A stretch of DNA of 64,000 nt, taken from the NCBI RefSeq assembly GCF_013753875.1, contig NZ_SMDS01000016.1, forward strand, positions 62,001-126,000, given 5' to 3'. The DNA is from Candidatus Pantoea persica. Lineage in GTDB: Bacteria > Pseudomonadota > Gammaproteobacteria > Enterobacterales > Enterobacteriaceae. Numbering within the stretch: the first letter of the stretch is position 1; each line of letters opens with the position of its first letter. Positions 41,691 to 51,121 of the stretch are shown piece by piece. The notes beneath the pieces are model-generated. The model saw nothing but the letters and a program-made list of their open reading frames with translations. It was not told where the DNA came from and ran no database searches. Position numbers and translations under genes: made by a program.

Positions 41691-42134
41691 ATGACTGATA
41701 ACAATACCGCATTAAAGAAGGCTGGCCTGAAAGTCACGCTGCCCAGACTGAAAATTCTGGAAGTGCTTCAGGAACCTCAGTGCCATCACGTCAGCGCGGA
41801 AGATCTGTATAAACGCTTGATCGATATGGGCGAAGAGATTGGACTGGCAACCGTTTATCGCGTGCTTAACCAGTTTGATGATGCGGGCATCGTTACGCGC
41901 CACAATTTTGAAGGCGGTAAATCGGTATTCGAACTGACCCAGCAGCATCACCACGACCACCTGATCTGCCTCGACTGCGGTAAGGTCATTGAGTTCAGCG
42001 ACGAGTCGATCGAAGCACGCCAGCGTGATATCGCCACACGTCACGGCATCAAGCTGACCAACCACAGCCTCTATCTGTATGGTTACTGCGCGCTGGGCGA
42101 TTGCCGCGAAGACGAAACGCTGCACGACCAGTAA
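41691..42134 (+). CDS. fur: Ferric uptake regulator Fur
   Basis: Fe2+-dependent repressor of iron acquisition. 147 residues. Winged-helix domain (LKKAGLKVTLPRLKILEVLQ, GLATVYRVLNQFDDAGIV) and dimerisation domain with HHHDH metal ligands and a CxxC pair (LICLDCGKV). A terminator follows at 42156. Intact. Confidence 0.97.
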   Translation: MTDNNTALKKAGLKVTLPRLKILEVLQEPQCHHVSAEDLYKRLIDMGEEIGLATVYRVLNQFDDAGIVTRHNFEGGKSVFELTQQHHHDHLICLDCGKVIEFSDESIEARQRDIATRHGIKLTNHSLYLYGYCALGDCREDETLHDQ

Positions 42135-42155
42135 GGCGTTGCGGAACACAAAAGA

Positions 42156-42186
42156 AAAAGCCGGTATGCATACCGGCTTTTTTTAT
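42156..42186 (+). terminator. Rho-independent terminator of fur
   Basis: AAGCCGGTAT/ATACCGGCTT self-complementary stem followed by seven T, 22 bp past the stop. Confidence 0.93.
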
Positions 42187-42191
42187 GGCTG

Positions 42192-42587
42192 TCAGGCGAC
42201 CAACATTTCCTGCAGAAAGCGCCAGCGCGGAATGGAGGTGCTGCAGTCGAGGAGCGCCAGCGAGAGACGCGTTTGATCGGTACCGTCCATCATTTGCAGC
42301 TCACGATATTGAATGGTTACCTCCTCTTTTTGCTGCGAAATCACGGCATGCTCGCGGGTGGCGATACGCATCCCTTCGCGTTTGCCGCGCAGCTGGCGGA
42401 ACATCTCTTCGGTCTGATTCAGATCCAGCAGTCTGCCCTGCGGCGTCACCATGCGGAAGTCAGGATGAAAATGGGAGAGCAGCAGATGAAAGCTGTCATC
42501 TTCGCTAGATGTCTGGTTGAAGATACGTTCGATCAGCTAATGTAAAACTACTACGCTGTATTTTGCTTCCTGACCAAGAGCCGTCAT
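42192..42587 (-). pseudogene. Small NTF2-like/DUF4440-like protein interrupted by one amber
   Basis: A 131-codon frame starting at ATG 42587 (MTALGQEAKYSVVVLH) is stopped only by TAG at codon 17 (42537-42539) and otherwise runs open to 42192 (LIERIFNQTSSEDDSFHLLL, FHPDFRMVTPQGRLLDLN, TEEMFRQLRGKREGMRI). The pattern of an acidic helix, DFRMVTPQGRLLD and a mixed beta sheet recalls SnoaL/NTF2-like small proteins; this is tentative. Gln is the likely lost residue. Converges on fur, upstream of nothing else on its strand. Confidence 0.55.
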
Positions 42588-42820
42588 TTTTTCTTTTTTT
42601 GCCCGCATCGCCTCTTTTAAGAGCAAATAGCCTACCTAAAAAAATGAAATTCACATCTGGAAATTGATTAATTTTCATTAACTCAGATAAATCTCAGGCT
42701 AGTATGACAAGCCACAATTCTCCCCAACAGCATAAAAACGCGTCAGCACACAACGAGCAGCGATAAAAAAGGGCGATTGCTCGCCCTGTTAATATTTTAT
42801 CATGAATTTAGCGCAGTAAA
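42588..42820. other. AT-rich intergenic between the small protein and glnS
   Basis: About 230 bp with no supportable gene. An imperfect GGGCGA...TCGCCC hairpin near 42768-42786 with a preceding A run may end glnS transcripts on the minus strand. Confidence 0.45.
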
Positions 42821-44488
42821 TTAATCGCCGATTTTCGCCCAGGTATCGCGCAATCCGACGGTGCGGTTGAACACCAGCTGGTTAGGTCTCGAATAGTGGC
42901 TGTCGACGCAGAAGTAGCCTTCGCGCTCGAACTGGTAAGGCGCGTACGGGCTGGCGTTCTGCAGGCCTGGCTCGACGAATCCCTGACGGATGTGCAGCGA
43001 GTCCGGGTTAATTGCAGTCAGGACATCGTCCGCCGCTCCTGGGTTCGGCACGCTGAACAGGCGATCGTACAGGCGGAATTCGGCCGGCAGCGCGTGTTCG
43101 GCGGAGACCCAGTGGATCACGCCCTTCACCTTGCGGACGTCAGCCGGATCTTTACTCAGCGCGTCGACATCGCAGGTGCAGTAGAGGCAGGTAGTGTTGC
43201 CCGCCTTGTCTTTCGCCACGCGCTCGGCGCGGATAACGTAGGCGTTGCGCAGGCGCACCTCTTTGCCCAGCACCAGACGCTTGTACTGCTTGTTCGCCTC
43301 TTCGCGGAAGTCAGCGCGATCGATCCACACTTCGCGGCTGAACGGCACGTCGCGCGTGCCCATTTCCGGCCGGTTGGGATGATTCGGCATGGTGATGGTT
43401 TCATGATGGCCCGCCGGCAGGTTTTCAATCACCACCTTCAGCGGATCGAGCACCGCCATGGCGCGCGGTGCGTTTTCGTTCAGGTCGTCGCGAATGCACG
43501 ATTCCAGCGACGCCATCTCCACCATGTTATCCTGCTTAGTGACGCCGATGCGGCGGCAGAACTCGCGGATCGACGCGGCGGTATAGCCGCGGCGACGCAG
43601 GCCCGAAACGGTCAGCATGCGCGGATCGTCCCAGCCTTCCACCACTTTTTCGCTGACCAGCTGCGTCAGCTTGCGCTTCGACATCACTGCATATTCGAGA
43701 TTCAGGCGCGAAAACTCATACTGACGCGGATGCACCGGAATCGAGATGTTGTCCAGCACCCAGTCATAGAGGCGACGGTTGTCCTGGAACTCCAGCGTAC
43801 AGAGCGAATGGGTAATGTTTTCCAGCGCATCGGAGATGCAGTGGGTAAAGTCGTACATCGGGTAGATGCACCATTTTTTGCCGGTATGGTGATGCTCGGC
43901 GAACTTGATGCGATAGAGTACCGGATCGCGCATTACGATAAAGCTGGAGGCCATATCGATTTTGGCGCGCAGGCAGGCTTTACCCTCAGCGAATTCGCCG
44001 TTGCGCATCTTCTCGAACAGCGCCAGGTTCTCTTCCACGCTGCGGTCGCGGTACGGGCTGTTTTTGCCCGGCGCGGTCAGGGTGCCGCGGTATTCGCGGA
44101 TCTCTTCCGGCGTCAGTTCGTCGACGTAGGCCAGGCCTTTATTGATCAATTCAACCGCGTAGAGATAGAGCTGATCGAAGTAATCAGAGGAGTAACGAAC
44201 GTCCCCGCTCCACGTAAAGCCCAGCCACTGCACGTCGCGCTTGATCGATTCAACGAACTCTATGTCCTCTTTTACCGGGTTGGTATCGTCGAAACGCAGG
44301 TTGCACTGTCCCTGATAATCCTGTGCGATGCCGAAGTTCAGGCAGATGGATTTCGCATGGCCAATGTGCAGATAACCATTAGGCTCCGGCGGAAAACGGG
44401 TATGCACGCTATGGTGCTTACCGCTCGCCAAATCTTCGTCGATGATCTGACGAATAAAGTTAGTTGGGCGGGCTTCAGCCTCACTCAT
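42821..44488 (-). CDS. glnS: Glutaminyl-tRNA synthetase
   Basis: Charges tRNA-Gln. 555 residues. HIGH motif region [15 protein letters not shown] and the KMSKS equivalent [11 protein letters not shown]; acceptor-binding region FEFSRL-type sequence ([11 protein letters not shown]); C-terminal beta-barrel anticodon domains. Essential and intact. Also relevant because the two tRNA-Gln genes of the window are its substrates and CAG codons are frequent sites of amber mutation here. Confidence 0.97.
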   Translation of the reverse strand: MSEAEARPTNFIRQIIDEDLASGKHHSVHTRFPPEPNGYLHIGHAKSICLNFGIAQDYQGQCNLRFDDTNPVKEDIEFVESIKRDVQWLGFTWSGDVRYSSDYFDQLYLYAVELINKGLAYVDELTPEEIREYRGTLTAPGKNSPYRDRSVEENLALFEKMRNGEFAEGKACLRAKIDMASSFIVMRDPVLYRIKFAEHHHTGKKWCIYPMYDFTHCISDALENITHSLCTLEFQDNRRLYDWVLDNISIPVHPRQYEFSRLNLEYAVMSKRKLTQLVSEKVVEGWDDPRMLTVSGLRRRGYTAASIREFCRRIGVTKQDNMVEMASLESCIRDDLNENAPRAMAVLDPLKVVIENLPAGHHETITMPNHPNRPEMGTRDVPFSREVWIDRADFREEANKQYKRLVLGKEVRLRNAYVIRAERVAKDKAGNTTCLYCTCDVDALSKDPADVRKVKGVIHWVSAEHALPAEFRLYDRLFSVPNPGAADDVLTAINPDSLHIRQGFVEPGLQNASPYAPYQFEREGYFCVDSHYSRPNQLVFNRTVGLRDTWAKIGD

Positions 44489-44593
44489 CTCTCAATCCTC
44501 AATACTTATAGCGGGTGACAGGTATCACGAAGTAACGGAGTATGATCCACAAAGCGTCGCAGGGAAACAACCGTTTGTTAAGGCGCGGAAACG

Positions 44594-44629
44594 AAAAAGG
44601 CAGGAATAGCTTCCTGCCTGCTTTTTTTT
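44594..44629. terminator. Bidirectional terminator between nagE and glnS
   Basis: GGCAGGAA/TTCCTGCC stem with a 4-base loop and A and T runs on either side, 30 bp past the nagE stop on the minus strand. Confidence 0.85.
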
Positions 44630-44649
44630 GCCTCGACCTGAATCGCGGC

Positions 44650-46569
44650 TTAGCCTCTTACCTCATAGAGGCGGGTTTCGCCGGCAACCACCATACCGCT
44701 TGCCCGCAGCGCGATCGCCGCGAAGTCATCACTGTTGCTGACCACCACTGGACTGATCATCGAGCGCGCATGGGCGTTGAGATAGTCGAGATCCATCTCC
44801 AGCACCGGCTGGCCCGCCGCCACCGTCGCGCCCTCTTCCACTAGGCGGGTAAAGCCCTTGCCGTCGAGCGCCACGGTATCCAGCCCCATGTGAACCACAA
44901 TTTCGACGCCGTTACCTGTTTCCAGGCAGAAGGCGTGGTTTGTGGCGAAGATTTTCACTACCGTGCCGGAAATCGGCGCCACCACGGTTTTACCAGTGGG
45001 CTTGATAGCTAGGCCGTCGCCTACCTCCAGGCTGGCGAAGGCTTCGTTCGGCACCTCCTCCAGCGCCACCACTTCGCCGCTGACCGGCGCCACCAGCGTC
45101 GCCACCACGCCGCTTTCGCGCGTAATGGCCGCCTGCGGGGCTGCCGCCGCCGTCGCGCTGCCCGCCGAGGCGACCCCTTTGGTCAGCACTTTCTTCATGG
45201 CGGAGGCGACGCTTTCCGCTTGGGTGCCGACAGTGACCTGCACACTCTGTTTATTCAGGCGAATCACGCCGGATGCGCCCAGCCGTTTAGCCACTGACTC
45301 ATTCACCTGCGCGGAATCTTTCACGTCGAGGCGCAGACGGGTGATGCAGTGCCGGTGAGGTTGTCGGAGCCGCCTACCGCGCCGATGTAGCGGCGCGCCA
45401 GTGATTCGGTAGCGCTTTCGCCGTCGTCGGTTTTGTCGACGTTGACGTCATAGCCATCTGACTCGTCGCCCGCTACCGCCAGCTCGCGGCCCGGCGTCAT
45501 CAGGTTGAACTTCTTGATGGTGAAGTGGAACACCAAATAGTAGATAACGAAGAAGACGATGCCCTGTGGGATCAGCATCCACCAGTGGGTAGCCAGCGGG
45601 TTGCGACTCGACAACGCCAAATCCACCAGCCCGGCGCCACGAACATAAAGGAGAATTCCAGCGGCTCGGTGATGCCGGTGAAAGAAGGCCGCGAACACCG
45701 CCGCCAGCATAATGCCGCCGACCTTGGCGAGATTTTCCGGACGCGCGCAGTGGTAGATAGCCAGCGCAGCGCCCGGCAGGCCAAACATCATAATCGGGAA
45801 GAAGCCCGCCTGATAGCGGCCGTTAATACCCACCACGCCGGTGCCGTTGGCGATCGACCGACTGCGCGCCGCCGAGGAATTTCGGAATGTCGTTGATGCT
45901 CGCGACGTCAAACCAGAACACCGAGTTCAGCGCGTGGTGCAGACCAACCGAGCTCAGCAGGCGGTTAAAGAAAGCGTAGACCCCTGCGCCGACGGAGCCG
46001 AGCTTCTGAATCTGTTCACCGAAGCTGACCAGGCCGTTGAAGATCACCGGCCAGATATACATCAGAATAAAGACCACCACGATCATCAGGAAGGAGACGA
46101 GAATGGGCACCAGGCGTCGGCCGCTAAAGAAGGAGAACGCTTTCGGCAGCTCAACATGGCTGAAGCGATTATAGATCTCTGCCGACAGGATCCCCACCAG
46201 AATGCCGACAAACTGGTTGTTGATTTTGCCGAACACAGCAGGCACCTGATCCACCGGCATTTTCTGGATCATGGCGACAGCAGCAGGCGAACAGAGCGTC
46301 GTGACCACCAGGAAGCCGACAAAGCCGGTCAGCGCCGCCGCGCCATCTTTGTCTTTGGAGAGGCGTTAGGCGACGCCGATGGCGAACAGCACCGACATGT
46401 TTTCGATAATCGCCGCGCCCGATTTGATCAGCAGCGCCGCAAAAGCACTGCTGGCGCCCCACGCATCTGGGTCTAGCCAGTAGCCGAGCCCCATTAAGAT
46501 TGCCGCCGCCGGTAGGGTCGCCACCGGCACCATTAGTGCACGACCGACCTTCTGTAAGTAACCTAGCAT
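44650..46569 (-). pseudogene. nagE: N-acetylglucosamine PTS permease NagE (IICBA), broken
   Basis: Imports and phosphorylates GlcNAc. IIC domain starts MLGYLQKVGRALMVPVATLP; TAA at 46366-46368 replaces a Tyr codon (FAIGVAYG), frameshifts lie near 45860, near 45660 (with about 40 residues missing) and near 45350. The IIB to IIA part from 45324 is a clean 224-codon stretch with the IIA active-site His (EIVVHMGLDTVALDGKGF). The IIB region DNLTG then frameshifts just ahead of the phospho-Cys motif (CITRLRLDVKD). Divergent from nagBACD. Confidence 0.93.
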
Positions 46570-46677
46570 GTACCCTTTCCCCCGATGAGACTGGTTGTCG
46601 CCCTGCCGCCGCGAAATATTGTTATGTCAGCCGCAGGGGTTTGAATAGCACTACACTTCACGTTGCGCAGTGTAATG

Positions 46678-46762
46678 GCAAGTTGATTCGTCTCGCAAAT
46701 TATATCCGTCTACTCTGTGATAATTATCACTCAAAAGCAGTGTTGATTCGCCGAGGCGTATA
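46678..46762. promoter_or_regulatory. nagE/nagB divergent promoter with CRP site and two probable NagC sites
   Basis: A near-perfect CRP box, TGTGA-TAATTA-TCACT, at 46716-46731 lies midway between two GTTGATTCG elements (46682-46690 and 46742-46750, 60 bp apart), each followed by a C/G-rich half resembling NagC operators. This is the arrangement known for E. coli, where NagC dimers loop across CRP. The controlled genes are dead, so the sites are relics or have simply not decayed. Confidence 0.65.
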
Positions 46763-46902
46763 GCGATTGATGCCAACCTGCTTCATGATGAAAAATATCA
46801 CGGCGCAGTGAGGCTGTGACGCCAACGCCAGAACGGCGCGTTGTTCATAACCGCCATATCCTCCTGCTTCGCCCCTTCTCCTAACTCTTAATGAGGTGAA
46901 AC

Positions 46903-47698
46903 ATGCGACTTATCCCTTTTCCCACGCCCACTCAGGTTGGCAAGTGGGCAGCCCGCCACATCGTTAACCGCATCAATGCATTCAACCCCACCGCAGAGCG
47001 CCCTTTCGTGCTCGGACTGCCGACAGGCGGCACGCCGCTGGAGGCTTACAAACACCTGAACGCACAAAGCGGGCCAGGTTAGCTTTAAGCACGTGGTGAC
47101 CTTCAATATGGATGAATATGTCGCCCTGCCGAAAGAGCATCCCAAACGTCATCACAGCTTTATGTATCGGAATTTTTTCGATCATGTTGATATTTAACCA
47201 GAAAATATCAATCTTCTGAATGGCAATGCGCCCGATATTGACGCAGAATGTCGCCAGTATGAAGAAAAGATTCGCGCACTGGGTGAAATTCATCTGTTTA
47301 TGGGTGGCGTCGGCAACGATGGCCATATCGCGTTTAACGAACCCGCCTCTTCGCTCGCCTCCCGTACCCGTATAAAAACGCTGACGCATGAAACGCGCGT
47401 GGCGAACTCACGCTTTTTCAACGGCGACGTCGATCAGGTGCCGAAATATGCCCTTACCGTCGGCGTCGGTACACTGCTAGACGCCGAAGAGGTAATGATT
47501 CTGGTGACCGGCCATGTAAAAGCGCAGGCGCTTCAGGCGGCGGTCGAAGGCAATGTCAACCATATGTGGACAATCAGCTGCCTGCAGCTGCACGCGAAAT
47601 CGGTCGTGATCTGCGACAAGCCGGCCACCATGGAGCTGAAAGTGAAAACCGTCAAATATTTCCGCGAAATGGAAGCGGAAAATATGAAAGGCGTTTAA
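46903..47698 (+). pseudogene. nagB: Glucosamine-6-phosphate deaminase, broken
   Basis: Converts GlcN6P to fructose 6-phosphate and ammonia. [19 protein letters not shown] to [15 protein letters not shown] is in frame, then one base is lost near 47078 (before [15 protein letters not shown]), and TAA at 47195-47197 lies in [15 protein letters not shown]. The rest ([20 protein letters not shown], with catalytic Asp/His) is well kept. Good AATGAGGTGAA site before ATG 46903. Confidence 0.94.
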
Positions 47699-47756
47699 GC
47701 CAACATTGTTAATGCCCGACGTCGAGGCGACGACGGGCCCAGCCGGGAGAAGCAAG

Positions 47757-48812
47757 ATGTACGCATTAGTAAACGGCCGAATTTATACTGGCCATGAGAC
47801 TCTGGACAACCATGCGGTGTTGATCGCCGATGGGCTGATTGCACGCGTTTGTCCACGCGACGACCCGCCTGACGATATCGCTCAGCGTCGAGACGCTGGA
47901 AATTATGCAGCGCGCCAACGAGAAGTCGGGCTGCACCAGCTTTCTGCCGACGCTGATCACTAGCAGCGACGCGCTGATGAAGCGCGCCATCGACACTATG
48001 CGCGCCTATAAACAGCGTCATAAAAACCAGGCGCTGGGCCTGCATCTGGAAGGCCCCTGGCTGAACAAAGCCAAAAAAGGCACCCATAATCCCGACCTGA
48101 TTCGCCTGCCCGATCCCGCGCTGATGAGCTACCTGTGCGATCACGCCGACGTCATCACCAAGGTGACGCTGGCGCCGGAAAACGTCGGCGCGGCGGTGAT
48201 CCGCTAGCTGACGGAGGCGGGCATCGTTGTGTCTGCAGGCCACTCCAACTCCACCAATGATGAGGCCAAAGCGGGCTTCCGCGCGGGCGTGACCTTCGCC
48301 ACCCACCTCTATAACGCGATTCCCGCCTTTGCCGGACGCAAACCGGGCCTGATCGGTGCGCTACTTGATTCACCTGATTTATACTGCGGAATCATTGCGG
48401 ATGGTTTACATGTCCATTACGCTAACGCGCGCAACGCGAAGCGCATCAAGGGCAATAAGCTGGTGCTGGTCACCGACGCCACCGCGCCTGCCGGCGCAGA
48501 GGCGGAGATGGATAAATTTATTTTCGCTGGCAAAACAATATACTATCGCAATGGCCTGTGCGTAGACGAGAATAGCACCCTGAGCGGCTCGGCGATCACC
48601 ATGATCGAGTCGGTACGCAACGCCGTCGACCATGTCGGCATCGCGCTGGATGAAGCGCTGCGCATGGCGACCCTTTACCCGGCACAGTCAATGGGCGTGG
48701 AGAAGCAGTAGGCACTATCGAAGCGGGAAAATTCGCCAACCTCACTGTATTTACACGCTATTTCAAAATCATTAAGACGTTTGTCAACGGAGACGACGTC
48801 CTGAGCGAGTAA
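47757..48812 (+). pseudogene. nagA: N-acetylglucosamine-6-phosphate deacetylase, broken
   Basis: Start [20 protein letters not shown]. About 35 residues around the family GFIDVQLNGCGG are deleted with a frameshift near 47880. TAG at 48205-48207 replaces Gln after AAVIR. A combined one-base loss and G-to-A change near 48709 creates another TAG and shifts the frame at EKQLGTIEAGK. Metal/substrate motifs ([39 protein letters not shown]) remain readable. End at 48812, 7 bp before nagC. Confidence 0.93.
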
Positions 48813-48819
48813 GCACTGA

Positions 48820-50040
48820 ATGACCACTGGCGGCCAGACACAAATAGGAAATGTCGATCTTGTCAAGCAACTCAACAGCGCGGCCGTTTACCGGCTAATC
48901 GATCAGCAAGGCCCCATTTCGCGCATTCAGATTGCTGAACTGAGTCAGCTTGCGCCCGCCAGCGTCACCAAAATTACCCGCCAGCTTATCGAGCGCGGCC
49001 TGATCAAAGAGGTGGACCAGCAGGCGTCCACCGGCGGACGCCGCGCCATCTCCATCGTTACGGAAACCCGCTATTTTCACACCATCGGCGTGCGGCTCGG
49101 CCGCCTCGACACCACGCTGACGCTGTTCGATCTCAGCGGCAAATCGCTGGCGCAGGATGATTATGCCCTGCCGGAGCGCACCCAGGAGACGCTGGAGCAC
49201 GCCCTGTTCACCGCCATCGGAAGCTTTATCGAGACGCACCAGCGCAAAATCCGCGAGTTGATCGCCATCTCCGTGATCCTGCCCGGGCTGGTCGATCCGG
49301 TTAACGGTGTGATCCGCTATATGCCGCATATCGCCGTCAGCCACTGGCCGCTGGTGGCCGGCCTGCAGGCACGCTTTAACGTGACCAGCTTCGTTGGCCA
49401 CGATATCCGCAGTCTGGCGCTGGCGGAGCACTACTTCGGTGCAAGCCGCGACTGCGCCGACTCCGTTCTGGTGCGAATGCATCGCGGCACCGGCGCGGGC
49501 ATTATTGCCAACGGCCAGATTTTTCTCGGCAGCAACGGCAACGTGGGGGAAATCGGCCACATTCAGGTCGATCCGCTGGGCGAGCGCTGCCACTGCGGCA
49601 ACTTCGGCTGTCTGGAAACTATCGTCGCCAACGGCGCGATTGAAAACCGCGTGCGCCATCTGCTTAGCCAAGGCTATCCCAGCAGCCTGACGCAGGATTC
49701 CTGTCAGATCGCGCAGATCTGCAAAGCCGCCAACCAGGGCGACGCGCTGGCCTGCGAAGTGATTGAGTATGTCGGCCGCTATCTGGGGAAAGCGATCGCC
49801 ATCGCTATCAACCTGTTCAATCCGCAAAAAGTGGTGCTGGCGGGCGAAATTACCGATGCCGAAAAGGTGCTTTTTCCGGCGATTGATGGCTGTATAAACA
49901 CGCAAGCGCTCAACGCCTTTCGCAAGAATTTGCCAGTGGTGCGTTCCGAGCTCGATCGTCGTTCAGCGATAGGCGCCTTCGCGCTGGCCAAGCGCGCTAT
50001 GCTTAACGGCATTCTGCTGCAACATCTTCTGGAAGAATAA
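48820..50040 (+). CDS. nagC: GlcNAc-responsive repressor NagC (ROK family)
   Basis: Represses nag genes until GlcNAc6P binds. 406 residues, full length and intact. N-terminal helix-turn-helix (ISRIQIAELSQLAPASVTKI), ROK sugar-binding fold with GTGAGIIANGQIFLG and zinc motif CHCGNFGCLE. It follows broken nagA in the operon. Since nagA is needed to use the inducer and nagE to make it, NagC may now be a constant repressor, or be kept for other targets such as glmUS. That is inference. Confidence 0.95.
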   Translation: MTTGGQTQIGNVDLVKQLNSAAVYRLIDQQGPISRIQIAELSQLAPASVTKITRQLIERGLIKEVDQQASTGGRRAISIVTETRYFHTIGVRLGRLDTTLTLFDLSGKSLAQDDYALPERTQETLEHALFTAIGSFIETHQRKIRELIAISVILPGLVDPVNGVIRYMPHIAVSHWPLVAGLQARFNVTSFVGHDIRSLALAEHYFGASRDCADSVLVRMHRGTGAGIIANGQIFLGSNGNVGEIGHIQVDPLGERCHCGNFGCLETIVANGAIENRVRHLLSQGYPSSLTQDSCQIAQICKAANQGDALACEVIEYVGRYLGKAIAIAINLFNPQKVVLAGEITDAEKVLFPAIDGCINTQALNAFRKNLPVVRSELDRRSAIGAFALAKRAMLNGILLQHLLEE

Positions 50041-50060
50041 ATGCGGACCGGACCGAAACC

Positions 50061-50820
50061 ATGACGATAAAAAGCGTAATTTGCGATATAGACGGCGTGC
50101 TGATGCATGACAACACCGCTGTGCCCGGCGCGCAGGAATTTTTGCGGCGCATTCTGGATAAAAAGATGCCGCTGGTGGTGCTGACCAACTACCCGTCGCA
50201 GACCGCGCAGGATCTGGCGGACCGCTTCGCCAACCCGGGCGTCGAGGTGCCTGACTCCGTGTTCTATACCTCCGCGATGGCCACCGCCGATTTTCTGCGC
50301 CGCCAGGAGGGCAAAAAGGCCTACGTTATTGGCGAAGGCGCACTGATCCACGAGCTTTACAATGCCGGCTTCACCATTACCGACGTCAATCCCGACTTCG
50401 TTATCGTCGGCGAGACGCGCTCTTTTAACTGGGACATGATGCATAAAGCGGCCTTTTTCGTCGCCAGCGGCGCGTGCTTTATTGCGACCAACCCCGATAC
50501 CCATACGCGCGGCTTTGTGCCCGCCTGCGGCGCGCTCTGCGTCGGCATTGAGAAAATCTCCGGCCGCCGCCCCTTCTATGTCGGCAAGCCCAGCCCCTAT
50601 ATCATGCGCGCCGCGCTAAACAAGATGCAGGCGCATGTCAGAAGAAGAAGAAACAGTTATCGTTGGCGACAACCTGCGCACCGATATTCTCGCCGGTTTG
50701 CAGGCGGGGCTGGAAACCGTGCTGGTGCTTTCCGGCTTCTCGACGCTGATCGACATCGACGCCATGCCCTTCCGTCCCGACTGGATTTACCCCTCCGTCG
50801 CCGATGTTGACCTCTTCTGA
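50061..50820 (+). pseudogene. nagD: Nucleotidase NagD (HAD family), frameshifted
   Basis: UMP/GMP phosphatase of the HAD superfamily. HAD motif I VICDIDGVLMHDN and motif III region YVGKPSPYIM are in frame; after KMQAH the frame shifts at 50635, where a GAAGAAGAAGAA tract occurs (family expects only two such codons, SEETVIVGDNLRTDIL). The rest, including motif IV VGDNLRTD, reads in the next frame to 50820. A functional full-length protein is not expected. Confidence 0.88.
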
Positions 50821-51121
50821 CCCCTTTTTTCTGCTCGCCTTCCAATACCGGGCGGCACGGCATCTCTTCCCCGCGCTGCGCGAATTATCTGCTGTTTTTT
50901 TCGCCGCTTTTGTGGATCTGTTGAGGATCCAGCAACGAAACGACCTTTTAATTATATAAAATTCAAAATAACGCGCTAGGCAATAATCTTTTCATCAGTA
51001 AAACGCGAATATGCTTGCATTGACGGTAGGAAATAGCGCATTTTCTTATACATCACGCAGCCGCTGGCTGCCGGACAAGGCAACGATAACATTGCCGTCA
51101 GGCGAGCTCAGGAGTCAGAAT
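50821..51121. other. Intergenic nagD-asnB
   Basis: About 300 bp. AT-rich at 50940-51000, consistent with the asnB promoter. The frame of asnB is open back to 51011, but those 37 extra codons show no conservation and would displace the catalytic Cys from the N-terminus, so they are taken as leader. Confidence 0.5.

Noticed and set aside
51011..51121. N-terminal extension of AsnB
   Set aside because: Would bury the Cys2 nucleophile that must be N-terminal after Met removal; no conservation.
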